34,224 bases of DNA from Bacteroidales bacterium GP2 (GTDB lineage Bacteria > Bacteroidota > Bacteroidia > Bacteroidales > Muribaculaceae), in contig DAAJ01000032.1 in the NCBI GenBank assembly GCA_001701115.1, positions 11,092-45,315 of the forward strand, given 5' to 3'. Position numbers and translations under genes: made by a program. A model generated the notes under the pieces. That model was not told the origin of the DNA and made no database searches. It saw nothing but the letters and a program-made list of their open reading frames with translations. Positions 6,596 through 15,438 of this stretch are shown in pieces. Numbering within the stretch: the first letter of the stretch is position 1; each line of letters begins with the position of its first letter.

Positions 6596-9364
6596 ATGGA
6601 CTCATTTGAGATATCATCGGAGAACTATGACCCGAGCACACTTGCATCGGCAAGAGTGCAACATCAGGAAAAACAGGTTAATCCTGAACAACCTCAGCAA
6701 AGGAAGCAATCCCCTACCCCTGAGCCAAAACCTGCCGCTGCCAACGGTGCGGAAAAACCACGCACGCAGCCGGCAGTGAGCACTACCGAGCGATGGAAAA
6801 TGTTTGCTGGCATACTATTCATTATTGCAGCCGTATATATGCTCATCGTATCCATATCGTTTTTTGCGAATGGCGCTGCAGACCAGAGCATTGTACAAAA
6901 TACGCCATACAGCGATGTTTCCGTAGCGGCTAATGACATCAAGAATACCGGTGGACCTTTCGGTGCAGTCTTATCTGACATATTAATGTCACGATGGCTC
7001 GGAATAGGCTCGTTCATACTCATATTTTATATAGGTGCGCTTGGCGTATCGCTGGTAAAAATAAAACATTTCAGCTTTTGGAATCTTACTTACAAATGCC
7101 TACTAACCGCCATTGTGCTTTCAGTACTCACCGGCTTCCTCACATACAAGCTCACATCCTATAACCATTGGGGAGGAAACCACGGCAGGGCTGTTAACGA
7201 AATGCTTATTACACATACCGGAATATGGGGTGCGATTGGAGTGAATATTTTGTTGGTAAGTGCGGTGGTTCTTGTTTTTCTCAAAGAGATTCAGCATGCA
7301 TGGGATGTTTATATAACCAGAGTGCGTCGCCACAAAGAAAAGCTTGCCCGCGAAAGAGCGGAAGCCGAAGCACGCCGTAAGACAGCAGAAAACAACCTCA
7401 GCGACAGTGAAATTGAAAAAGTGAACAAGCCTGAGGCTCCTTTGGCGGAAAATATATCCGAGCCTGTACCGGCAAAGCCTGTTCACACCGCAGAAAATAT
7501 TTATCATCCCGAACCAGATCCAACACCGGTGGTATCTCCACGTGTAAGTGAACCTGTGTCTCCGCAACTTGATGAAATTCCCGATGAAGACCCTCAGGCA
7601 TGGAAAAAACCGTCCTTTCCTGAGCGAGAACCTCAACCGACTGCTCCTCTGACTATTCCCTCACAAAGCGTGCATTCCAAAACAGATGACGTTCCGGTTA
7701 TAGAGCATACTCCTGAACCAGCTGTAATGGAAACGGAGACTACTCTTGCTGAGATTCCGGTTGTAGAAGAGCCGGAAGAGGAAAATGCAGACAATGTCAC
7801 CATGACAGTAAATACACCGGAAGAGGAGAAAGCCGCCAATCATATACAGACCGACTTTTATGATCCTACGGCAGAATTGTCCTCGTTCCGTAGTCCGTCC
7901 ATTGATTTGCTTGAAAACAGGGAGACACGCACCGACCATGTAGACCTTGCTGAACAGGAAGAGAACAAGGAAAAACTCACAAAAACACTTAGCACTTACG
8001 GTGTGAAAATTTCCCACATAGAAGCTACTGTAGGACCTACTATCACCAGATACGAAGTTATTCCGGCGCAAGGTGAACGCATCCGCTCTATCAAAAGTCT
8101 TGGAGATGACCTTGCCCTGAGTCTTTCAGCATTGGGGATAAGAATCATTGCACCGATACCTGGAAAAGGAACTATCGGCATCGAAGTGCCAAACAAAGAT
8201 CCGCAGATTGTAGGAATGAAAAGTATCCTTGCATCTGAAAAATTCCAGAACACGGAATTTGAGTTGCCGATTGCAATGGGGCGCACTATCACAAATGAAA
8301 TTTATATCGCAGACCTGGCAAAATTGCCTCACCTTCTGGTTGCAGGTGCCACCGGCATGGGTAAATCTGTGGGATTGAATGCAATTATTGCTTCACTCCT
8401 CTACAAAAAGCATCCTGCAGAACTGAAATTTGTGCTTATTGACCCCAAACGAGTGGAGCTCAGCTTATATCGCAAGCTTGAGCGGCACTACCTTGCGGCA
8501 CTTCCCGGAGAAGACGCAATCATAACGGATACGTCTAAAGTTGTTGCAGTGCTTAACTCGTTGTGCATTGAGATGGGCAACCGCCTTTCGCTCCTCGAAG
8601 ATGCCGGAGTAAGGAATATTAAGGAGTATAACGCTAAATTCATTGCACGGCGCCTTAATCCGAACAAGCACAAGTTTATGCCCTACATTGTGCTTATTAT
8701 AGATGAGTTTGCTGATATAATCCTGACCCAGGGCAAGGAGGTGGAAAATCCTGTAAGCCGTCTCGCCGCAGTTGCACGCGCAGCGGGCATTCACCTCATT
8801 CTTGCGACCCAACGCCCGGCAGTAAATGTGATTACCGGTGGAATTAAAACCAACATTCCCGGTCGAATCGCCTTCCGCACAATCCAGAGTGTGGACTCAC
8901 GTACCATTCTCGACAGGACCGGCGCAGAGCAGTTGGTGGGCAAAGGCGATATGATATTTTCTAAGGATGGTGTTCTTGAGCGCGTGCAGTGCGCGTTTAT
9001 TGACACAGACGAAGTCAAGGCAATTTGTGACTCCATCGCTGACCAGATTGGTTATGACCGTCCCTATGACTTGCCTGAATATGTTCCGGCTGGAGCAGAA
9101 GGAGCAACGGGCAAATCAGGAAACCTCACCGACCGCGATCCGCTTTTTGTTGAAAGCGGAAGGCTTGTTATCGAAACCAATATGGGATCTGCATCAAATC
9201 TTCAACGCAAATTCAATATCGGCTATCCGAGAGCTGGCAAAATCATGGACCAACTGGAAATTGCGGGCGTTGTTGGTCCCCCACAGGGTGGTAAACCGCG
9301 TCAGGTACTCATGGACATGATGGCTTTTGAAGAGTATCTTCGCAATTCTGGTTCCAACCAGTAA
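6596..9364 (+). CDS. ftsK: FtsK/SpoIIIE DNA translocase
   Basis: FtsK pumps chromosomal DNA through the closing septum and helps resolve chromosome dimers. The 922-residue protein has a short charged N-terminus and four membrane helices (about 67-92, 130-152, 163-185, 207-230). A Pro/Glu-rich linker (about 240-430) follows, then the alpha-beta motor. Walker A is G-A-T-G-M-G-K-S (584-591, Lys590) and Walker B is I-I-D-E-F (Asp703). The RecA-like LATQRPAVNVITGGIK block is present. The C-terminal gamma winged helix (about 855-915), which reads KOPS-type sites, contains SNLQRKFNIGYPRAGKIMDQLE. Length and layout are typical for Bacteroidota. It sits directly upstream of the lolA-like gene. Confidence 0.96.
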   Translation: MDSFEISSENYDPSTLASARVQHQEKQVNPEQPQQRKQSPTPEPKPAAANGAEKPRTQPAVSTTERWKMFAGILFIIAAVYMLIVSISFFANGAADQSIVQNTPYSDVSVAANDIKNTGGPFGAVLSDILMSRWLGIGSFILIFYIGALGVSLVKIKHFSFWNLTYKCLLTAIVLSVLTGFLTYKLTSYNHWGGNHGRAVNEMLITHTGIWGAIGVNILLVSAVVLVFLKEIQHAWDVYITRVRRHKEKLARERAEAEARRKTAENNLSDSEIEKVNKPEAPLAENISEPVPAKPVHTAENIYHPEPDPTPVVSPRVSEPVSPQLDEIPDEDPQAWKKPSFPEREPQPTAPLTIPSQSVHSKTDDVPVIEHTPEPAVMETETTLAEIPVVEEPEEENADNVTMTVNTPEEEKAANHIQTDFYDPTAELSSFRSPSIDLLENRETRTDHVDLAEQEENKEKLTKTLSTYGVKISHIEATVGPTITRYEVIPAQGERIRSIKSLGDDLALSLSALGIRIIAPIPGKGTIGIEVPNKDPQIVGMKSILASEKFQNTEFELPIAMGRTITNEIYIADLAKLPHLLVAGATGMGKSVGLNAIIASLLYKKHPAELKFVLIDPKRVELSLYRKLERHYLAALPGEDAIITDTSKVVAVLNSLCIEMGNRLSLLEDAGVRNIKEYNAKFIARRLNPNKHKFMPYIVLIIDEFADIILTQGKEVENPVSRLAAVARAAGIHLILATQRPAVNVITGGIKTNIPGRIAFRTIQSVDSRTILDRTGAEQLVGKGDMIFSKDGVLERVQCAFIDTDEVKAICDSIADQIGYDRPYDLPEYVPAGAEGATGKSGNLTDRDPLFVESGRLVIETNMGSASNLQRKFNIGYPRAGKIMDQLEIAGVVGPPQGGKPRQVLMDMMAFEEYLRNSGSNQ

Positions 9365-9392
9365 GGGTGTTTATTTGTTATAAGCAGTGGAT

Positions 9393-10004
9393 ATGAAGAA
9401 GATTGTATTATTTATGGCTGTGTGCATACTTGCAGCGATAGGCTGCGAGGCAGCAGACAATGCAGCAAAACTGCTTGACAGCGCCGCGGCAAAAATCCGT
9501 GACGCAAAAAGTGTAACCGCTGTATGCAGAATTGTATCTTCAGGCGGAGGTTACACCGCATCCATAACTATGTCAGGGAATAAATTCACGGTCAAATCTC
9601 CTGACCTGGAAGTCTGGTATGATGGTAAGAACCAATGGGCATATTCACCTCGCACAGGAGAAGTTAATCTTACCGAACCAACCAAGCAGGAACTTAGCCA
9701 AATTAATCCACTCGGGGTACTTGACTATTTCTCATCGGAATACACGGCATCGATGTTACCGGCGGCAAAAAGCACTAAAAATATCAGGCTGACGGCTAAA
9801 TCAAGGAAGTCAGATATCAAAACTGTTGATATCAGCATTGATGCAAGCTCACTATCTCCGACCTCTGTAACCGTGATAATGGCATCTGGAGAAAGTGTGC
9901 GCGTAAATATCACTTCGCTTAAATTCGGAAACACTCTCCCCTCCTCTGCATTTATCTACAGGAAATCTCTTCATCCTGATGCGGAAATTATTGATTTACG
10001 ATAA
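9393..10004 (+). CDS. lolA: LolA-like outer membrane lipoprotein carrier protein
   Basis: LolA ferries lipoproteins across the periplasm from LolCDE to the outer membrane. The 203-residue protein has a signal peptide (residues 1 to about 21) followed by a beta-rich domain. Matches to the Bacteroidota LolA-like family are the opening A-A-K-L-L-D-S-A-A-A-K-I-R-D, the strand G-N-K-F-T-V-K-S-P-D, the D-G-K-N-Q-W-A-Y-S-P block and E-V-x-L-T-E-P-T. Start: a GTG six bases upstream is in frame, but ATG at 9393 gives the standard MKK signal start. The signal ends ...AAIGCEAA, so cleavage by signal peptidase I after EAA or lipidation at the Cys are both conceivable. It is 28 bp after ftsK and 26 bp before trxB. 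It could be a LolA paralogue rather than the carrier itself. Confidence 0.8.
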   Translation: MKKIVLFMAVCILAAIGCEAADNAAKLLDSAAAKIRDAKSVTAVCRIVSSGGGYTASITMSGNKFTVKSPDLEVWYDGKNQWAYSPRTGEVNLTEPTKQELSQINPLGVLDYFSSEYTASMLPAAKSTKNIRLTAKSRKSDIKTVDISIDASSLSPTSVTVIMASGESVRVNITSLKFGNTLPSSAFIYRKSLHPDAEIIDLR

Positions 10005-10030
10005 TAATAACATAACCAAATATAAATATA

Positions 10031-10972
10031 ATGGAACCTACTAAAACAAAATGTCTCATAATCGGATCGGGTCCTGCGGGCTATACTGCCGCAATATATA
10101 CCTCCCGCGCTAATCTCAGTCCCGTAATGTATGTCGGTCACCAGCCTGGCGGACAGCTTACAACTACAACTGAAGTTGAAAACTTCCCTGGATATCATAA
10201 CGGCGTCACAGGCACCGAAATGATGGAAGACCTAAAAAAACAGGCAGTGCGTTTCGGTGCGGACATCCGTGACGGAATTATAACCTCATTGGATCTTTCA
10301 CAGCGCCCCTTCAAGGCTATTGCTGAGGATGGACATGAAATCGTTGCTGACACAATCATATTAAGCACAGGTGCTACTGCAAAATATCTTGGAATCCCCG
10401 ATGAGGAGAAATACAAAGGTCTTGGCGTCAGCGCATGCGCAACATGTGATGGTTTCTTCTATCGCAAGAGAAAAGTTGCGGTTGTAGGCGGCGGTGACAC
10501 AGCATGTGAAGAAGCACTATATCTCAGCAACATTGCTGCACAAGTTTACATGATTGTACGCAAAGACTATCTGAGGGCATCTAAAGTCATGCAACGCCGG
10601 GTATTTGAGAAAGAGAATATCGAAGTGCTTTTCAATACAAATACAGTTGGTCTTTACGGTGAGGACGGATTGGAAGGAGCGGTGTTGGTTGAGCACAAAG
10701 GCACTGACAAGGAGCGCGAATACAAACTTCCTCTTGATGGATTCTTCCTCGCAATAGGTCACACCCCGAATACAGAACTTGTTAAAGGCAAAATTGACCT
10801 TGACGAAGCAGGATATATTATCACCGAAGGGCATACCAGCCTTACGAATATTCCCGGCGTTTTTGCTGCCGGTGATGTAGCAGACCCACGTTACCGTCAG
10901 GCTATTACTGCAGCGGGCAGCGGATGCAAGGCAGCACTTGATGCTGAAAGGTATTTGACCGAAATCGGTTGA
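10031..10972 (+). CDS. trxB: Thioredoxin reductase
   Basis: TrxB is a FAD enzyme that reduces thioredoxin with NADPH in the cytosol. The 313-residue protein shows the FAD-binding G-S-G-P-A-G-Y (12-18), the redox-active C-A-T-C (Cys136 and Cys139) followed by D-G, the NADPH-binding G-G-G-D-T-A-C-E-E-A (about 154-163), and the C-terminal FAD block with G-V-F-A-A-G-D-V. All active residues are present and the length is standard. It is the last gene of its cluster, 26 bp after the lolA-like gene, and is followed 27 bp later by a strong terminator. Confidence 0.97.
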   Translation: MEPTKTKCLIIGSGPAGYTAAIYTSRANLSPVMYVGHQPGGQLTTTTEVENFPGYHNGVTGTEMMEDLKKQAVRFGADIRDGIITSLDLSQRPFKAIAEDGHEIVADTIILSTGATAKYLGIPDEEKYKGLGVSACATCDGFFYRKRKVAVVGGGDTACEEALYLSNIAAQVYMIVRKDYLRASKVMQRRVFEKENIEVLFNTNTVGLYGEDGLEGAVLVEHKGTDKEREYKLPLDGFFLAIGHTPNTELVKGKIDLDEAGYIITEGHTSLTNIPGVFAAGDVADPRYRQAITAAGSGCKAALDAERYLTEIG

Positions 10973-10997
10973 TTTCCCTAAATTCATATATTTTCAG

Positions 10998-11028
10998 GCG
11001 CGGACTGTCCTCCAGTCCGCGTTTTTTA
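10998..11028 (+). terminator. Strong intrinsic terminator after trxB
   Basis: GCGGACTG (11000-11007) pairs perfectly with CAGTCCGC (11013-11020) across a 5-base loop, extended by a C-G and a G-U pair outside. A GTTTTTT tract follows at once. It closes the dedA-to-trxB unit. Confidence 0.9.
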
Positions 11029-11096
11029 TTGCCTAAAATCACCATTCATTATTACAATTATGTGGACTCGCGTGCGCTAATGTCAGCAGGAAACAG

Positions 11097-11104
11097 TAAC
11101 TTTG
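11097..11104 (+). promoter_or_regulatory. -7 box for the receiver-PPDK_N gene cluster
   Basis: TAACTTTG matches the -7 consensus 33 bp before the ATG at 11138. No good TTTG stands at the -33 position, which may mean an activator is involved or simply a weak promoter. Confidence 0.55.
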
Positions 11105-11137
11105 CGAAATAAATAAACCAGTCATCACCCTACTGCA

Positions 11138-14100
11138 ATGAACGAGGATGCATTAAGTCAATTATATCTAAAAGACACCGCTTTCAAGGAACTCATGCAG
11201 CGGCGCATATTCAATGTACTGCTTGTTGCCTCGCCCTACGATGCCTTTATGATGGAAGAAGACGGTCGTATAGAGGAACAGCTTTATTTTGAATACGTTG
11301 CCCTTAACCTTAGCTCACCACCACGCATCAACCAGGTTGCTGATACTGAGGAAGCGCTGAGATCCATGTCTCAAAAGCATTACGACCTTGTAATCATGAT
11401 GCCGGGTATGGATATAAGGGAAACCTTTTCGGGAGCAAGGAAAATCAAAGAATTTCGTCCGGACATACCTATTGTCGTGCTTACGCCATTCTCAAAAGAG
11501 GTGTCCCGTCGTCTTGCCAATGAGGATTTCACAGGCATTGACTATGTGTTTAGCTGGCTTGGAAACGTAGATTTGCTGCTCGCTATCATCAAGTTGCTTG
11601 AGGATAAACTTAATGCTGATAAAGACATAAATGAAGTAGGGGTACAGATGATTATGCTTGTGGAAGACTCTGTGCGTTTCTACAGTTCAGTGCTCCCTAC
11701 AATATACAAGAATCTCCTGAAGCAATCATTTGAAAGCTCAACAGAAGCACTGAACAAGCATGAACAGATGCTGCGCATGAGAGGACGTCCTAAAGTAATG
11801 CTGGCACGCGATTACGAAGAAGCTATGGCGCTATATAAGCGCTATGGCAACAATATGCTCGGGGTAATCAGTGACGTATCTTTCAAGCGCAATGGAATCA
11901 AAGATCAGCATGCGGGTCTTAGGTTTGCCCAGTTCCTGCGTCACGAGAACCCTCACCTTCCAATCATAATTGAATCAAGTGAAAGCCAGAACGAAGACCA
12001 TGCTCTACAGATGAACTGTGTTTTCCTTGATAAAAACTCAAAAAAACTCCCGGTTGACCTTGGAGCTGCAATAAAAAATAAATTTGGATTCGGTGATTTT
12101 GTCATTACAGATCCTGCTACAGGAAAAGAGATTGTGACAATCCGGTCACTGAAAGACTTGCAATACCGGCTCAAGGATGTTCCACCGGAAGCATTGCTTC
12201 ACCATGCGTCCACAAATGATATCTCACGCTGGCTTTATTCGCGTGCCCTGTTCCCACTTGCCGATGTCATAAAAGCTCATCGGTTCCATACCATTGAGGA
12301 AGCTCCCGCTGCTAAAAAGCTATTCTGGGATTTAATTGTCAAATACCGCAAAATGAAGAACCGTGGCGTTGTCGCTGTGTTCCGTAAGGACAGGTTCGAC
12401 CACTATTCCAACTTTGCGCGTATAGGGGAAGGCTCGCTTGGAGGCAAAGGCAGAGGACTCGCTTTTATTGATCAGATTATTAAGAAAAATCCGGAGTGTG
12501 ACAATTTCGACGGCATAACCATCAGCATCCCGCGTACAGTTGTATTATGCACGGACATTTTTGACGAGTTTATGGCTTCAAATAATCTCTATCCACTTGC
12601 GCTGAGTGATGCGCCGGATGAGGTTATTCTTAAAACATTCCTTCAGGCACGGTTGCCGGAGCGTTTGATTGAGGACTTCTTCGCACTTTTTGAAGTTGTC
12701 GACAAACCACTTGCAATACGAAGCTCAAGCCTGCTTGAGGACTCGCACTACCAGCCTTTCGCCGGAATATATTCTACATACATGATTCCTAAGGTCGAAG
12801 ATAAGTATGAGATGCTAAAATACCTTAGTGATGCTATCAAGGGAGTATATGCCTCGGTATTCTATGCCGATAGCAAAGCTTATATGACAGCCACAAGCAA
12901 TGTTATCGACCAGGAGAAAATGGCGGTCATCATACAGGAAGTCATAGGTCAGGAAGTAGACGGGCTATATTTCCCATCATTTTCCGGAGTTGGACGATCG
13001 CTGAATTACTATCCTATCGGGCATGAAAAGCCTGAGGACGGTGTGGCTGAACTTGCAATCGGACTCGGAAAATATATTGTTGACGGCGGAATGGGATTAC
13101 GATTCTGTCCGAGGCATCCGGAAAGCGTTTTGCAGACCTCTGAACTCAATCTCGCCCTTCGTGACACTCAGACCCGCATGTATGCCCTTGACATGAAAGG
13201 CATCAACAAAGACTTCAAGATTGACGACAGTTTCAATATCGTAAAGAAATCCATTCAGGACATTGCACCATCAGGTGCTTTGAAGTACATGGTTTCCACA
13301 TTCGATTATCGGGATAATGTGCTTCGTGATAACGATTTCGGCGAAGGTCGAAGGGTTGCGACTTTCAATAACATCTTAAAACACAAGGTCTATCCTCTTG
13401 CGGAAGCTGTCGATTTCATGCTCACAAAGGGACAGAAAGAGATGTGCCGACCAGTAGAGATTGAATTTGCCGGAATGATTGAAAAATCCGGAAACAGTAA
13501 AGGTCATATATATTGGCTCCAGATTCGACCTATTGTTGACAGGAAAGAACTCGTTGATGAACACCTTCTCTCCCTGCCAGACACCGATTTGATTATGAAG
13601 AGCGATACAGCGCTTGGTCATGGTACCGTGGATAACGTCCGCAAAATACTATATGTCCGCCCTGACACCTTCTCATCCTCCAATAATTCCCTCATTGCAA
13701 GAGAAGTAGAAAAGCTCAACAGGCAGTTTGTTGCTAATGGTGAAAACTATATTCTTGTCGGACCAGGACGATGGGGTTCCAGCGATACCGCTCTTGGAAT
13801 TCCTGTAAAATGGCCGCAGATTTCAGCAGCAAGGCTTATTGTTGAGAGTGCTGTCGGAAGCTACCGTATTGAACCGAGCCAAGGCACCCACTTCTTCCAG
13901 AATCTCACCTCATTTGGAGTCGGCTACTTTACAATCGACCAGGCTGGAGGCAATGGATTTTTCGATGCAGCGTACCTGGATGCAATGCCGGCTGTGCATG
14001 AAACAGATTTTGTGAGAATCGTGGAATTTGATGCGCCGCTTCCGATAGGAATTAACGGTAAAACCGGTGTAGGAGTTGTTGCTAAACCTGACGCAGTAAA

Positions 14101-14143
14101 TAAAACAGCGACCGAAAGTGAAATAATTGTTTCAACCGAATAA
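11138..14143 (+). CDS. Receiver-receiver-PPDK_N (PEP/pyruvate-binding) protein, role unknown
   Basis: Four parts are visible in this 1001-residue protein. Residues about 25-150 look like a receiver fold whose phospho-acceptor position holds Met88 (DLVIMMPGMD), so it is probably a dead receiver. Residues about 169-310 look like a second receiver with the full active set: Glu176-Asp177, Asp246, Ser280, Lys299. Residues about 400-800 are a PPDK_N ATP-grasp domain, with G-S-L-G-G-K-G (432-438) and A-I-R-S-S-S (Arg528), ending in L-Q-I-R-P (794-798). Residues about 800-1001 form a C-terminal module with G-P-G-R-W-G-S-S-D (875-883) and S-Q-G-T-H-F-F-Q-N. The swivelling phosphohistidine domain and the PEP-binding barrel of pyruvate phosphate dikinase are absent, so it is unlikely to make PEP. 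It is known only as a 'PEP/pyruvate-binding domain' family. The next gene starts 9 bp later. Confidence 0.82.
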   Translation: MNEDALSQLYLKDTAFKELMQRRIFNVLLVASPYDAFMMEEDGRIEEQLYFEYVALNLSSPPRINQVADTEEALRSMSQKHYDLVIMMPGMDIRETFSGARKIKEFRPDIPIVVLTPFSKEVSRRLANEDFTGIDYVFSWLGNVDLLLAIIKLLEDKLNADKDINEVGVQMIMLVEDSVRFYSSVLPTIYKNLLKQSFESSTEALNKHEQMLRMRGRPKVMLARDYEEAMALYKRYGNNMLGVISDVSFKRNGIKDQHAGLRFAQFLRHENPHLPIIIESSESQNEDHALQMNCVFLDKNSKKLPVDLGAAIKNKFGFGDFVITDPATGKEIVTIRSLKDLQYRLKDVPPEALLHHASTNDISRWLYSRALFPLADVIKAHRFHTIEEAPAAKKLFWDLIVKYRKMKNRGVVAVFRKDRFDHYSNFARIGEGSLGGKGRGLAFIDQIIKKNPECDNFDGITISIPRTVVLCTDIFDEFMASNNLYPLALSDAPDEVILKTFLQARLPERLIEDFFALFEVVDKPLAIRSSSLLEDSHYQPFAGIYSTYMIPKVEDKYEMLKYLSDAIKGVYASVFYADSKAYMTATSNVIDQEKMAVIIQEVIGQEVDGLYFPSFSGVGRSLNYYPIGHEKPEDGVAELAIGLGKYIVDGGMGLRFCPRHPESVLQTSELNLALRDTQTRMYALDMKGINKDFKIDDSFNIVKKSIQDIAPSGALKYMVSTFDYRDNVLRDNDFGEGRRVATFNNILKHKVYPLAEAVDFMLTKGQKEMCRPVEIEFAGMIEKSGNSKGHIYWLQIRPIVDRKELVDEHLLSLPDTDLIMKSDTALGHGTVDNVRKILYVRPDTFSSSNNSLIAREVEKLNRQFVANGENYILVGPGRWGSSDTALGIPVKWPQISAARLIVESAVGSYRIEPSQGTHFFQNLTSFGVGYFTIDQAGGNGFFDAAYLDAMPAVHETDFVRIVEFDAPLPIGINGKTGVGVVAKPDAVNKTATESEIIVSTE

Positions 14144-14152
14144 TCTCCTCCC

Positions 14153-15409
14153 ATGTCTATTTTCAGCAGTTTAAAAAGAGCATTTGGGCTCGGTGACAAC
14201 TACGATGCCGATGAACAGGATTTTGAAGAAACTGAGGAGACCTCCTACAGCTCAGAAGAAACCCCGTCATCCCTCCCCGAAATCCAGATAAATCAGGATG
14301 AATCCCTTAGCGGTGACATTTTTGAAGGTGTCATAACGTTGTTCAACCAGATTCAGCCGGAATTTGTGCGGCAATGCATTGATACCGAGGCTCAAAAAAC
14401 ATATATCCTTGAAAATATCCAGTCCTCACTTAAAGAAAGGCTTGAAAATGAAGTCCGGACAGCCCGGCTAAGAGGTCAGCAATTGTGGGAAGAGGAAAGG
14501 AGAAGGCTTGGTGAGGAAGTCGAAACCCTCAGGCATCAGAAAGAGACTCTTGAACAGAAGCGTGAGGAATCGAAAAGCCAGAGGTTAAGTGCAGAACGTC
14601 AAAAAAGGGCATTGGTTGAAAGAGTGCATGACTTGGAAACCCAGTTACTCTCTGTCGAAGCTGAAAAAGAGCAATATGTACTTGAAAACCGAAGCATGCT
14701 CAATAAGCTCCGCGTAGCATCTGTTACATCAGGAGGAGCGTCTGATGACACAATCGGCGAAATTGAAAATTTGAATGCACAACTGGAAACGCTTAGAAAG
14801 GAAAGCGAGGACAGGAGGCTGGATTCAGAGCATTTTGAAGCTGTTGCTGCCGCACACATTCCTGTAATCGAAAATCTCCTTGAAACCATAGATGAACTTG
14901 TAAAGGAACTTGCCGAAAAAAATGCGCGCATGAATGCCGATGCACTTTCACTATCACAAGTGCAGGAAGAACTTAAAGATGCGACAGAAACCATTGCGAA
15001 GCAAAAACGCCGAATTGACTCCCTGCGGTCATCACAAGATAGGGATGTAAGGCAGATTGCTGACTTCAATAGGCTTGTAAAAGAAAAAGATGCTTTTATT
15101 AGTACCCTCAAAGCAGAAATCGACGAATTAAACAGGACGATTGCCTTGAATATTGAAGATGCAGCAAGGATGATGGAAAAAAACGGCAACTCCAGCTCCA
15201 ATGATGCCAAATCATGGAAATCAAGAAAGAAAAAGCAGAAACCTCACATTTCTGCTATTGATGAACTTCTTGATAGCACGGATTGGTTTGTTGCTGCGCC
15301 ACCGCCCCCAAAGCAAAAAGAACCGGAAAAGGAGGATGACTTCGGATATAAAGCACCACCACAACGCAAGTCGCATCCGGATGATGACAAACAGTTGTCA
15401 TTATGGTAA
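14153..15409 (+). CDS. Cytosolic coiled-coil protein with C-terminal QLSLW
   Basis: I do not recognise a named family. The 418-residue protein has no signal peptide. Its start is acidic (DADEQDFEETEE), then comes a short conserved-looking block (GDIFEGVITLFNQIQPEFV, about residues 54-72). Long coiled-coil stretches (about 85-190 and 205-345) follow, rich in Glu, Lys, Arg and Leu heptads. A basic patch (KSRKKKQK) leads to a low-complexity Pro-rich tail containing DSTDWFVAAPPPP. The last five residues, Q-L-S-L-W (414-418), resemble the beta-clamp-binding pentapeptide Q-L-[SD]-L-F. It begins 9 bp after the receiver-PPDK_N gene, which suggests the two proteins work together, perhaps with the coiled coil as scaffold. 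That link is inferred from spacing only. Confidence 0.75.
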   Translation: MSIFSSLKRAFGLGDNYDADEQDFEETEETSYSSEETPSSLPEIQINQDESLSGDIFEGVITLFNQIQPEFVRQCIDTEAQKTYILENIQSSLKERLENEVRTARLRGQQLWEEERRRLGEEVETLRHQKETLEQKREESKSQRLSAERQKRALVERVHDLETQLLSVEAEKEQYVLENRSMLNKLRVASVTSGGASDDTIGEIENLNAQLETLRKESEDRRLDSEHFEAVAAAHIPVIENLLETIDELVKELAEKNARMNADALSLSQVQEELKDATETIAKQKRRIDSLRSSQDRDVRQIADFNRLVKEKDAFISTLKAEIDELNRTIALNIEDAARMMEKNGNSSSNDAKSWKSRKKKQKPHISAIDELLDSTDWFVAAPPPPKQKEPEKEDDFGYKAPPQRKSHPDDDKQLSLW

Positions 15410-15438
15410 TTCAAACTCAATGTAAATCCATTATACTT

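Noticed and set aside
7121..7636. 171-codon frame on minus strand within ftsK
   Set aside because: It lies over the FtsK membrane and linker region and its Phe/Arg/Cys-rich product resembles no protein.
7310..7900. Pro/Glu-rich repeats in the middle of ftsK as a possible inserted element
   Set aside because: A low-complexity linker between membrane and motor domains is normal for FtsK; frame and composition are continuous.
13550..14143. Phosphohistidine swivel domain in the PPDK_N protein
   Set aside because: I looked for the T-x-H-x-[AS] type motif after the LQIRP segment and found none; the region instead holds GPGRWGSSD.
14599..15210. 203-codon Ser-rich frame on minus strand
   Set aside because: It mirrors the Glu/Lys-rich coiled coil on the other strand; low-complexity Ser/Leu content is what such a shadow gives.
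15403..15438. Twelve extra codons before the DPP4 signal peptide
   Set aside because: They overlap the end of the coiled-coil gene and would spoil a good signal peptide starting at 15439.
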